A stretch of DNA of 16,031 nt, from the NCBI GenBank assembly GCA_028293405.1, contig JAQGOW010000562.1, positions 1 to 16,031 of the forward strand, given 5' to 3'. Origin of the DNA: Verrucomicrobiales bacterium. GTDB taxonomy: Bacteria; Verrucomicrobiota; Verrucomicrobiia; Limisphaerales; Palsa-1400. This document shows, one piece after another, positions 7,513-16,031 of the stretch (the stretch's first letter is position 1; every line of letters begins with the position of its first letter). A program made the translations under genes and the position numbers. The notes beneath the pieces were generated by a model. It saw only the letters and a list, made by a program, of their open reading frames with translations. It was not told the DNA's origin and did no database searches.

Positions 7513-8262
7513 GTGAAGAATAAAACGAAGTTTTTTCGCCTCATCCCGAGCAATGAACCGGCGGCTCAATCAGAAACTATCGAAATTCATTCCCATCGCA
7601 TGCCCATCGTCTTCCGCCGGCATGCGCGCGCACGCAACTATGTGCTGCGTCTTCACTGGAACAAGACTGTAGTCGTCACGATGCCGAAAAACGGGTCGAC
7701 AAAATTCGCCGAAGCATTTGTTAACAGTCGAAAGGCTTGGCTCGAGCGCCAATGGAAAGTTCTCGAATCGCGCAAAATCCCGCCCCAGGTTCTCCAGCCC
7801 GGCATGGAAGTACTTTTCCGCGGACGTTCCGTTGGCCTTGCCGTGGCGCGCAAAGGAACTGAATGGCAGGTCAATTTCGGCACGCAAACGCTTTCAATTC
7901 CCGCGCCCGAACAGAACCTGCGTCCTTTCATTGAAGCGCACATGTTCGAACTAGCGCAGCAGGAACTAGCCGAGCGCGTTGCAACATTGGCGCGCGAACA
8001 TGGAGCCGTCGTCAGCCGTGTGGTTGTACGCAATCAGAAAAGTCGCTGGGGTTCGTGCTCCTATAGTGGAACCATTTCCCTCAACTGGCGTTTGATTCAG
8101 CTGCCCGCACAAGTGCGCGATTACATCATCGTCCACGAACTGATGCACCTTCGCGAATTGAACCATTCGCAACGTTTCTGGAACCACGTCGCACGCGCCT
8201 GCCCTGACTATCAAGGAGCCGAAGATTGGCTCAAGCAGAACTCCGGCCTGGTCGGATTCTAA
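7513..8262 (+). CDS. YgjP-like zinc metallopeptidase (DUF45/M48-like)
   Basis: A 249-residue cytosolic protein of the YgjP/DUF45 family. The family signature is complete: RARNYVLRL near the N-terminus, the WGSCS block (KSRWGSCSYSG), then the zinc site HELMHLRELNH with His208, Glu209, His212 and His218, and the closing FW segment. The zinc site is of metalloprotease type; the physiological substrate is not well defined for most bacterial members. The start is uncertain. GTG 7513 gives a polar start MKNKTKFF just ahead of the domain and is preferred. A TTG at 7462 is possible but has no well-spaced ribosome binding site, and ATG 7600 would cut the first strand of the domain. The stop overlaps the stop of the convergent GH43 gene (8259-8262), leaving no space for a dedicated terminator. 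Confidence 0.87.
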   Translation: MKNKTKFFRLIPSNEPAAQSETIEIHSHRMPIVFRRHARARNYVLRLHWNKTVVVTMPKNGSTKFAEAFVNSRKAWLERQWKVLESRKIPPQVLQPGMEVLFRGRSVGLAVARKGTEWQVNFGTQTLSIPAPEQNLRPFIEAHMFELAQQELAERVATLAREHGAVVSRVVVRNQKSRWGSCSYSGTISLNWRLIQLPAQVRDYIIVHELMHLRELNHSQRFWNHVARACPDYQGAEDWLKQNSGLVGF

Positions 8263-9260
8263 TCGGAGTTCAGATCCACACGCGGACCCGCACTGGTCCA
8301 AACCAGTTTTGCCAAATGAAACTGCCGAGCTTTCATATCGCTATCCCACGCGTGAAACGCAACGTATTCCGTTTTGTCGTCAGGGCCGATGACGATTGAA
8401 ATGTGCCCCGGGCCGATCAATTCCGGACTTGTCCTCATCACCCGCGGCCCATTTTGACTTCCTGATCCGTCGTAAGGTCCGAGGACGTTATCGGCGACGC
8501 AATAGTCGACGCCATACGTGTCGTTCTCATAACAACCACCGCTATAAAAACAATAGTATCGCCCATCGCGTTTGCGCACGCATGGACCTTCCAACGTGTG
8601 CCAATCGAACGTGCCGCCGTACATGGGCATGTGTCGATTGCCTTTGAACAATTGCCAATCGCACTGCGAACGCATCACCACACGTTCTTCACCGGCGAGC
8701 TTTGTCATGTTGATCAGCCGATCAACAACCAATCCAGTGCCAGCGCGATAACCATTGTCTGTATCAATAAAGTCACGTGCATAAAAGAGATACCATTGTC
8801 CGTCATCATCGCGGAACGCGTGTGAATCGATGGCGAACGAACAATCCTCCGGCTTTGCCATCAGGTATCCGATGTCGTCATAAGGCCCGGCGGGATTTTT
8901 GCTGCGCGCGACTCTCAACCGATGTTTCAACGCGCTTCCATGGGTATTGGCCGAGTAATACAGATAAAAGAATTGGCCATCATACGCCGTTTCCGGTGCC
9001 CAGAATTCGCCGCCCTTCAACGCATCTGGAACGCGCAATGCGCCGCCGATTGATTTCCAATCCCCCAAATTTTTCGAGTGCAAAATGGGAAACGCGAAAT
9101 CCTGTCCAATGATTTTCGCGCTCGTCATGTCCTCGGCCCTCGCGTGATCGCTTGGAATCACCGGGCCGGTTCCGACCGCGTAGTATTCTCGATTGAATTT
9201 CCAGGCAAATGGATCAGCGAAGTAGTTCCCGTAAACCGGTTGGCGAAGTTGTGTAAGCAT
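8259..9260 (-). CDS. GH43-like five-bladed propeller glycosidase, probably cytosolic
   Basis: A 333-residue protein with the layout of glycoside hydrolase family 43, whose members release arabinose or xylose from oligosaccharides. The three expected acidic residues can be placed: the base Asp16 (YFADPFAW), the pKa modulator Asp145 (AIDSHAF) and the acid Glu224 (LEGPCVRKRDG). His286 (GPGHISIV) matches the conserved propeller histidine that often helps bind calcium. Blade repeats such as DGQFFYLYYSA, DGQWYLFYA and DGRYYCFYSGG are evident. There is no signal peptide, so it should act on imported oligosaccharides. ATG 9258-9260 begins almost directly at the first blade. The gene is divergent from the STAS-like gene, with a CRP-like site between them. 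Confusion with family 117 or other five-bladed propeller hydrolases is possible, and the substrate cannot be read from sequence. Confidence 0.85.
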   Translation of the reverse strand: MLTQLRQPVYGNYFADPFAWKFNREYYAVGTGPVIPSDHARAEDMTSAKIIGQDFAFPILHSKNLGDWKSIGGALRVPDALKGGEFWAPETAYDGQFFYLYYSANTHGSALKHRLRVARSKNPAGPYDDIGYLMAKPEDCSFAIDSHAFRDDDGQWYLFYARDFIDTDNGYRAGTGLVVDRLINMTKLAGEERVVMRSQCDWQLFKGNRHMPMYGGTFDWHTLEGPCVRKRDGRYYCFYSGGCYENDTYGVDYCVADNVLGPYDGSGSQNGPRVMRTSPELIGPGHISIVIGPDDKTEYVAFHAWDSDMKARQFHLAKLVWTSAGPRVDLNSD

Positions 9261-9269
9261 CCAGGTGGT

Positions 9270-9297
9270 AATCTACTCAGGATTGTTCGATTGCCAA
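9270..9297 (-). promoter_or_regulatory. Predicted sigma-70-like promoter of the GH43 gene
   Basis: On the minus strand, TTGGCA (9292-9297) and TAGATT (9270-9275) are 16 bases apart, with 5 of 6 and 4 of 6 consensus matches. The -10 box ends 9 bases before the ATG, so the expected start near 9263 gives a leader of only about 2 bases. Confidence 0.42.
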
Positions 9298-9316
9298 ATT
9301 GCTCAACGGTTACATT

Positions 9317-9332
9317 TGTGATTAGCATCACT
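9317..9332. promoter_or_regulatory. CRP-like operator in the GH43/STAS divergent region
   Basis: TGTGATTAGCATCACT matches the CRP pattern TGTGA-N6-TCACA except for the last base, and GTGAT/ATCAC is a perfect inverted repeat. Its centre (9324.5) is 61.5 bases upstream of the start predicted for GH43 at 9263, the classical class I activator position. For the plus-strand gene it ends 2 bases before the ATG and would rather block transcription. No regulator gene is present in the window. Confidence 0.4.
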
Positions 9333-9334
9333 CC

Positions 9335-9748
9335 ATGGCTGCACTTCGTGATTACGTAAAATTTGAGGGAGTAAACTGCACGCTCGAAATTCGCCGACCC
9401 GGATTGGGCACCGTTGTCGCTGTATTCCGAGGTCACGATGTTGGCGAATTCAGAGATGCTCCGTTTCGCGAACTTGCACATGATTTGCAGAACCATTCTC
9501 CGATAAACCTGTTTGTTGACGGCCGCGAAACCTTGGCTGCCTCTCTCGATGTCAGCAGCGATTGGGCGAAGTGGATGCGCGACAACCGCCAACACATCCG
9601 TCGCCTCGACATCCTTGTCGGCTCCCGTTTTCTGCAGTTCACCGCCGAATTTGTGCGGAAGTTTTCCGGCTTCGAGGACCGCATGCGCGTCTATACCGAC
9701 CCGACTGCGTTCGATGCCGAACTAGCCACTTCGATAAGAACGCGCTGA
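9335..9748 (+). CDS. Small protein with SpoIIAA/STAS-like features
   Basis: A 137-residue soluble protein with no signal peptide or membrane segment. The alternating pattern resembles SpoIIAA-like STAS-fold proteins: TVVAVFRGHDVGEF, a helix FRELAHDL, the strand INLFVDGRE, a helix around WAKWMRDN, the strand RLDILVGSRFL and a closing RMRVYTDPTAFDAEL. Such proteins are thought to bind lipids or partner proteins, but no function can be assigned here. There is no anti-sigma or kinase partner nearby, and the conserved phosphorylatable serine of true anti-sigma antagonists is not evident. ATG 9335 lies just after the CRP-like site and has no Shine-Dalgarno sequence; a possible -10 box TACATT is at 9311-9316. 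The gene ends 44 bases before the TPP riboswitch of thiC. That it is a real gene is likely; the fold is a tentative call. Confidence 0.75.
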   Translation: MAALRDYVKFEGVNCTLEIRRPGLGTVVAVFRGHDVGEFRDAPFRELAHDLQNHSPINLFVDGRETLAASLDVSSDWAKWMRDNRQHIRRLDILVGSRFLQFTAEFVRKFSGFEDRMRVYTDPTAFDAELATSIRTR

Positions 9749-9756
9749 CGCTTCGC

Positions 9757-11830
<2,074 letters not shown>

Positions 11831-13111
11831 TTAGAGCGCCGGGAGGGCGAGATTAACGATATGCTGCAACAGGTGAAAACCTTTGTGGTCGTGCAACTTT
11901 GTCTCGCGCGAACGCGCTTTGTCTTTTTCAAACAACGCCGTTTGTTCCGCGGCAAAATTCGTGTCGAGCACGTTCAGGTTCGCCTCGGCGTTCAGCCGCG
12001 TGGAACGATTGTCGAAATTTCCAGAGCCCACTGACACGAAAGCATCGTCCACAATCATCAGTTTCACGTGCAGCATGGCCATCTGATATTCGTATATTTT
12101 GATGCCAGCTTTGAGCAACTCGGGATAGTGCTTCTTCGAAGCCATGCGCATCAACTTGCTGTCAATCAATTCGCCGGGAACGATGATTTCGACCTTCACG
12201 CCGCGCTTCGCTGCCGCAACCAGCTCCGTGCGAATCAGTTTATCCGGCAAAAAATATGCATTCTCGATCCGCAATGTTTTCTGCGCCGACGCAATCGCAA
12301 GCCGGTATAAAAAGTCCAGATTGCCGTCCCATGTCGAACTGCTGACGGTTTGGGCCTGGTAAGTGCCATTGGTCGTGAGCGGCGGAAAGTAATCGGGACC
12401 GTATAACAGATCACCTTTGGATCTGAGCCACAGCGTGACAAACGTCCCTTGCAATTGCGCCACGACAGGACCGCGAACTTCGTATTGAGTGTCATGATAT
12501 TTTTCGACGCCTTCGCCATTTCCCGCCCATTCGTCTGCGATTCCGACGCCGCCGATAAACGCGACCTTGCCATCGACAATCAGCAGCTTTCGATGCGTGC
12601 GATAGTTGTATCGACGCGGATCGAGCCATAGAATGGTGTGATATTTGAACACGTCTACACCGGCTTCGCGCAGGTGATTAAGGTTCTCGATTCCCATTTT
12701 GTGCGTGCCGAGAGCGTCCAGCATCACGTTCACTTTCACTCCAGCCCGCGCGCGTTCGGCGAGAGCGGCGACGAATTCGCGCGCGACATGCCCCTCCCAA
12801 AACACGTAACTTTCAAAGTTAATGCTACGGTGGGCCGATTGAATTGCGCTCAACATCGCAGGAAAAATTTGGTCGCCGTCTTGCAATGTCGTGATGCTGT
12901 TGCCGCCGATAAAGGGTGGATCCAACAACGAATCTACCGAATGTTTGAACGCGGGAGATGCGGCCGAATACATCGGCAGAATTTCGTGTCGCGCCGGTTT
13001 GCCGGAAATGAGGGCGCAGCCGGTATTCAGCAGGACGTAGATGTGGAGAAAGGCCAAAACTGTGAACTTAACAGAAGAACCCAAACCCCTCAACCATCGT
13101 CCCTTATCCAT
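11831..13111 (-). CDS. Cardiolipin synthase-like phospholipase D family protein
   Basis: A 426-residue protein with two HKD motifs: His173-Lys175-Asp180 (HRKLLIVDGKVAFIGG) and His348-Lys350-Asp355 (HVKLMIVDDAFVSVGSGNFDNRS). This pair and the spacing fit the cardiolipin synthase/phosphatidyltransferase branch of the phospholipase D superfamily, which joins or exchanges phosphatidyl groups on membrane lipids. The N-terminus has one hydrophobic segment (15-35) ending in LLNTGCAL. Cys32 resembles a lipoprotein acceptor, although Asn at -3 departs from the usual lipobox, so it may instead be a membrane anchor. Typical ClsA has two membrane helices at this place. ATG 13109-13111 is preceded by a perfect TATAAT. 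The gene shares no intergenic space with thiC at its end. Nuclease or other phosphodiesterase activity cannot be excluded. Confidence 0.88.
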   Translation of the reverse strand: MDKGRWLRGLGSSVKFTVLAFLHIYVLLNTGCALISGKPARHEILPMYSAASPAFKHSVDSLLDPPFIGGNSITTLQDGDQIFPAMLSAIQSAHRSINFESYVFWEGHVAREFVAALAERARAGVKVNVMLDALGTHKMGIENLNHLREAGVDVFKYHTILWLDPRRYNYRTHRKLLIVDGKVAFIGGVGIADEWAGNGEGVEKYHDTQYEVRGPVVAQLQGTFVTLWLRSKGDLLYGPDYFPPLTTNGTYQAQTVSSSTWDGNLDFLYRLAIASAQKTLRIENAYFLPDKLIRTELVAAAKRGVKVEIIVPGELIDSKLMRMASKKHYPELLKAGIKIYEYQMAMLHVKLMIVDDAFVSVGSGNFDNRSTRLNAEANLNVLDTNFAAEQTALFEKDKARSRETKLHDHKGFHLLQHIVNLALPAL

Positions 13112-13119
13112 CGCAGTTT

Positions 13120-13148
13120 ATTATACACCCAACAGAACAGACGCGCAA
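13120..13148 (-). promoter_or_regulatory. Predicted promoter of the phospholipase D-like gene
   Basis: On the minus strand, a perfect -10 box TATAAT (13120-13125) follows TTGCGC (13143-13148) after 17 bases. It ends 8 bases before the ATG, so transcription should begin 1-2 bases from the start codon. It lies wholly in the 49-base gap after the DmeF-like gene, so the phospholipase gene need not depend on the metal operon. Confidence 0.6.
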
Positions 13149-13160
13149 AATCGTCGGTCA

Positions 13161-14117
13161 CTACGATGGTTCTTCGTCGCTACAGCAGCGCTGCACTTCG
13201 ATGCTGACGTGCACGAGTTCTTCGTGTTCTTTCAGAGAATCCTTATAGGCCTTCACCGTTTTCGGTTCGTGGGCGACAACTGAAATGATCGCGGCAAATT
13301 TATGAACGCCCAATTGCCAGATGTGAAGGTCAATAATTTTGCTGTCACCATCACTCTCGATGGCTTTATGGATTTCTTCGTTGAGATCGGTGTCGTGCGG
13401 TTCTTTGTCGAGCAGGATGATGTTTGTTTGACGAACCAAGCTGTAAGCCCATTGCGCGATCACGATTGCTCCAACGATGCCCATCGCCGGATCAAGCCAC
13501 ATCCAGCCGAAGAATTTTCCACCGGTTAATGCGATGATCGCCAACACCGACGTAACAGCATCGGCAATGATGTGAACGTAGGCCGCGCGTAAGTTCAAGT
13601 CGTGATGATGCCCGTGTCCGTCGGAATGATCGTGTTCGTGTGAATGCCCGTGCCCATGACTATGTGCGCCGCTCAACATCAAAGCACTCACGACATTGAC
13701 GACCAAACCTACGCAAGCCACCACGATGGCTTCGGTGAAATGAATTTCAACAGGGTGAAGCAGTCGATCAACGGACTCGATCACCATGAAAATGCCGACG
13801 ATCCCGAGCACAATGGCGCTAGTGAATGCGCCAAGCACGGCAACTTTCCCGGTGCCGAAGCTATACTGCGGGTCCTTCGCGTGGCGGCGCGTAAAGAAAT
13901 ATGCGCCCGCTGCAATCAGAAATGCGGCAACGTGCGTGCCCATGTGACAGCCGTCAGCGAACAGGGCCATTGAATGGAGCTTTAACCCGCCGATGAGCTC
14001 GAAGACCATCATGACGATCGTGAGCATGAGGACGCGACGGGTGCTCTTTTCGGCGAGTTCAAACTCGTCGATAAACTGGTGATGATGCTGCCACTTCGAA
14101 AGGTCGTTGTTGTGCAT
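13161..14117 (-). CDS. dmeF: DmeF-like cation diffusion facilitator (divalent metal exporter)
   Basis: A 318-residue inner-membrane antiporter of the cation diffusion facilitator family, with about six membrane helices and a C-terminal cytosolic domain. The blocks ADGCHMGTH, YSFGTGKVAVLGAF, DLNLRAAYVHIIADAVTSVLAI and WLDPAMGIVGA match the DmeF subfamily, known for Co(II)/Ni(II) export. The transport site would be His58 and His62 in helix 2 (HMGTH) and His182 and Asp186 in helix 5 (HIIAD), so helix 2 has HxxxH where zinc exporters usually have HxxxD. The loop at residues 152-172 holds 11 histidines. Two cysteines (311-312) sit near the C-terminus. The start ATG 14115-14117 is 3 bases from the stop of the ZIP gene, so it is the last gene of the operon. 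Family is certain; the metal is inferred. Confidence 0.9.
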   Translation of the reverse strand: MHNNDLSKWQHHHQFIDEFELAEKSTRRVLMLTIVMMVFELIGGLKLHSMALFADGCHMGTHVAAFLIAAGAYFFTRRHAKDPQYSFGTGKVAVLGAFTSAIVLGIVGIFMVIESVDRLLHPVEIHFTEAIVVACVGLVVNVVSALMLSGAHSHGHGHSHEHDHSDGHGHHHDLNLRAAYVHIIADAVTSVLAIIALTGGKFFGWMWLDPAMGIVGAIVIAQWAYSLVRQTNIILLDKEPHDTDLNEEIHKAIESDGDSKIIDLHIWQLGVHKFAAIISVVAHEPKTVKAYKDSLKEHEELVHVSIEVQRCCSDEEPS

Positions 14118-14120
14118 GCG

Positions 14121-14897
14121 TCAGTGGAAAGCTGATTTTAGCGCGAACGTCAGCACTGCAATCAACGCCATGCCTCCGATAAAATTCGCGAGCACCAGTG
14201 TTTTGTGGTGCCGTAGAATCTCACCCAAAACCGCATGTGCCGCCAAGTAAATGAAACCCCCGCCAGCGTTGGCCAGCGCGAATGCGATCCAAAATTCCGA
14301 GGCGTTTTGCAGAAATAATCCACCGAGAACCCCGCCAAGAACGGTCGTAGATTCGACGGCGATGACGCGCACGAGTGTCGCTCCCGGCGTATAACCTGCG
14401 CCCAAAAGCAATGAACCAAGGGCGAGGCCTTCCGGAATTTTGTGAACGCAAATCGCCAGCACGATCGAGATGCTGACCACGCGTGTTTGTTCGACGTTGC
14501 CGTGGGATTGATGTCCAGCAGCGATGGCCAGGCCGTCCATCACGCAGTGGATCGCGAGGGCAATCGTCATCCCCAGCGCGATCTCGCTGAAACGATGCGT
14601 TGTGGCTTCGTCGAAGTGACTCGCTGCACACGCCGGGCAAACGTGAAAGACGTATTTAGTGACGACGAAGAACAGTGCGTAACCTGAGACGAGCGCAACG
14701 ACCAACATTCCCCAATTCAACGGGCGCAGTGTTTCAGGCAGGATGTCGAACAATGTGACGCCGAGCAGGGTCCCCGCGCCGAGACTGATCAGTGCGCACA
14801 AACGACGGTGCGACCGTTCCATCAGTGTGCCGATCAGGCCACCGACAATGGACAGTGCAAACGCAACGAATGTTTCCGCGAGCGTAATCGCCGACAT
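14121..14897 (-). CDS. ZIP family metal transporter
   Basis: A 258-residue integral membrane protein of the ZIP (ZupT-like) family, which moves Zn(II) or related divalent cations into the cytosol. The two signature helices are present: HCVMDGLAI with His117 and Asp121, and HKIPEGLALG with His152 and Glu156. About eight membrane segments can be drawn. The loop before the first signature carries CPAC (87-90) and further His/Asp/Glu residues, a plausible metal-sensing or delivery loop in place of the common His-rich one. It begins 3 bases after the permease stop (ATG 14895-14897) and ends 3 bases before the DmeF-like start, with no Shine-Dalgarno sequence, so translational coupling is likely. 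Which metal it carries is not visible in the sequence. Confidence 0.9.
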   Translation of the reverse strand: MSAITLAETFVAFALSIVGGLIGTLMERSHRRLCALISLGAGTLLGVTLFDILPETLRPLNWGMLVVALVSGYALFFVVTKYVFHVCPACAASHFDEATTHRFSEIALGMTIALAIHCVMDGLAIAAGHQSHGNVEQTRVVSISIVLAICVHKIPEGLALGSLLLGAGYTPGATLVRVIAVESTTVLGGVLGGLFLQNASEFWIAFALANAGGGFIYLAAHAVLGEILRHHKTLVLANFIGGMALIAVLTFALKSAFH

Positions 14898-14900
14898 AGT

Positions 14901-15785
14901 TTAATGCCGTCGTTTCGTCGTCGCTTCCGCTGCCAACGGCTGGATTTGCCCTGACGTTTCTTTTGGCGCCTGCCGACGCAGCCCTGCGACGATCATGCTG
15001 ACAAGCAGACACGCGCCCAGCACGCACACAATCGCTGCACCTGTCGGAAGGTCGAATCGATACGACGAATACAGACCAACAATGCTGCCCAGTGTAGCAA
15101 TGCCCCAGCCAACCGCCAGAAGTATGCCGAGGCGGCGTGCGAGAAAATTTGCGCACACGGCGGGGATAATCAGGTAGGAAAAAACGAGCAGAACTCCGCC
15201 GATTTGTACGAAGCTGGTCACGACCCAGCCGAAAATTGCGTAAAACAAAAAGTCCCACCAATGAACCGACATTCCGCTTGCAGCCGCGCGCTCCGGTTCA
15301 AACGAGATCGCAAAGAATTTTTTGCGAAAAATGAAATGAACGATCGCGAGCGCAACGTAAAGGCCAAACGTGCGCAGGACCTGGTTCGGTGAAACGAGCA
15401 GGACATCGCCGATGAGTGAGCGGCGAAGTTCTTCATTACCTTCGGCATTGTTGCTCAAGAGGAGAATGCCGGCGGCTGCGGCGACAACATAAACAATTCC
15501 AATAAGAGCTTCCTGCGGCACGCGATGGCTCTGCGTCCGCGTCAGCGTGAAGATCGCCGCGCCAACGAGCGTGAACCCGAGTGACAGTGCATAGTTCTGC
15601 CACGACAACGGCTCAAAGTGTTGAAGGATTCCGAGCGCGCTCCCGAGCGCGGCCACTTGCGCGAGCGCGAGGTCGACGAAAATAATTTCACGACGCACGA
15701 TGTGCAGGCCGAGATACACCAGCAAGCCCGGCAAGAGCAGGCAGGCGATGATCGGCCACTTCATTACTTCAAGCGCTTCGTTCAT
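14901..15785 (-). CDS. Metal ABC transporter permease (ABC-3/ZnuB type)
   Basis: A 294-residue membrane protein of the ABC-3 permease family (ZnuB, MntB, TroC). It shows about eight hydrophobic segments, the early block VRREIIFVDLALAQVAALGSALG and the later GGVLLVFSYLIIPAVCANFLARR, both typical of the family. It would form the channel through which Zn(II) or Mn(II) delivered by the solute-binding protein enters the cell. The gene follows the binding-protein gene after 28 bases and precedes the ZIP gene by 3. The ATPase gene that usually lies between binding protein and permease is not there, so it must be upstream of the window or elsewhere. The start ATG is at 15783-15785. The polar tail after the last helix is rich in Lys, Arg and Thr. 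Zinc against manganese cannot be decided. Confidence 0.9.
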   Translation of the reverse strand: MNEALEVMKWPIIACLLLPGLLVYLGLHIVRREIIFVDLALAQVAALGSALGILQHFEPLSWQNYALSLGFTLVGAAIFTLTRTQSHRVPQEALIGIVYVVAAAAGILLLSNNAEGNEELRRSLIGDVLLVSPNQVLRTFGLYVALAIVHFIFRKKFFAISFEPERAAASGMSVHWWDFLFYAIFGWVVTSFVQIGGVLLVFSYLIIPAVCANFLARRLGILLAVGWGIATLGSIVGLYSSYRFDLPTGAAIVCVLGACLLVSMIVAGLRRQAPKETSGQIQPLAAEATTKRRH

Positions 15786-15813
15786 GGCAAAGTTTTCTAA
15801 TTTCAGGGTTTAA

Positions 15814-16031
15814 CTACTTCGTGGTAGCGAACGCTTTTGCTAATGAATTAACCAAACCGTCGACCCAAGCGATGTAGCTTTCCTCCGGGTTCGGGAACGT
15901 CGGGAAATCGACAACGGTTGCATCGGTGTGGTGTGCCACCGTCTCGGCGGTCTTACGGTTTTGATACGGCTGCACCATGATGATCTTGCAATTGTCCGTT
16001 TTCATCTTCGTGATGACTTCTGCGAGGTGCG
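15814..16031 (-). CDS. Metal ABC transporter solute-binding protein, C-terminal part (runs off right edge)
   Basis: The last 71 residues of a cluster A-I (ZnuA/TroA-like) periplasmic metal-binding protein. The readable part starts HLAEVITKMKTDNCK and continues through IIMVQPYQNRKTAETVA, the strand ATVVDFPTFPN, and PEESYIAWVDGLVNSLAKAF, which matches the closing strand and helix of the family (usually a DSYxxxxxxNxxxLxxAL pattern). In many members the acidic residue just before the final Tyr helps bind the metal; here it is Glu in PEESY. The open frame continues to the edge, so an internal methionine at 16003-16005 is not the start. The gene is upstream of the permease in the same operon, which supports the assignment. 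The signal peptide and remaining ligands are outside the window. Confidence 0.8.
   Translation of the reverse strand, partial: HLAEVITKMKTDNCKIIMVQPYQNRKTAETVAHHTDATVVDFPTFPNPEESYIAWVDGLVNSLAKAFATTK

Noticed and set aside
7347..7553. A small minus-strand gene in the gap after the terminator
   Set aside because: It overlaps the metallopeptidase start, lacks a ribosome binding site and has no recognisable pattern.
13644..13700. A tandem repeat suspected from CATGA/GTG-rich sequence
   Set aside because: It is the His-codon-rich loop of the DmeF-like exporter, not an independent DNA repeat.

Overview
The window is a gene-dense stretch (about 54% G+C by eye) of a bacterial chromosome, most likely from the phylum Verrucomicrobia or a close PVC relative. 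The main clue is a 1198-residue exported protein that joins an SGNH-like domain, a PVC-type dehydrogenase propeller, HEAT-like repeats and a C-terminal c-type haem domain. It sits directly behind a ThuA-domain gene. Other clues are lysine synthesis through LL-diaminopimelate aminotransferase (DapL) and the near absence of Shine-Dalgarno sequences. No tRNA, rRNA, insertion sequence, CRISPR array or phage gene was seen, and the window reads as ordinary chromosome.

Layout. 1-1645 (minus): an EboD-like member of the 3-dehydroquinate synthase superfamily, followed by dapL, which runs off the left edge. 1772-6228 (plus): a ThuA-domain protein overlapping by 4 bases the large SGNH/PVC dehydrogenase/cytochrome fusion; both have signal peptides and probably act together on sugars in the periplasm. 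6316-7281 (plus): an exported trypsin-like serine protease lacking a PDZ domain, closed by a strong intrinsic terminator. 7513-8262 (plus): a YgjP-like zinc metallopeptidase. 8259-9260 (minus): a cytosolic GH43-type glycosidase. 9335-9748 (plus): a small protein resembling the SpoIIAA/STAS fold. 9757-11830 (plus): a predicted promoter, a clear TPP riboswitch and thiC. 11831-13111 (minus): a cardiolipin synthase-like phospholipase D protein whose stop codon abuts that of thiC. 13161-16031 (minus): a tight metal-transport operon, read as ABC solute-binding protein (partial), ABC permease, ZIP transporter and DmeF-like CDF exporter.

No complete new defence or mobile system is visible. The observations most worth a second look are: a repeated promoter architecture that places the -10 box 7-9 bases before the ATG, implying leaderless mRNAs; a sugar-phosphate cyclase that lacks the true AroB signature and stands without its usual ebo partners; an SGNH domain that has lost its catalytic Ser and Asn inside the PVC dehydrogenase fusion; a CRP-like site at -61.5 from the predicted GH43 transcription start; and an operon that combines metal uptake and metal export. 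No gap between genes exceeds 300 bases; the longest, 7282-7512, holds a terminator and a short palindrome.
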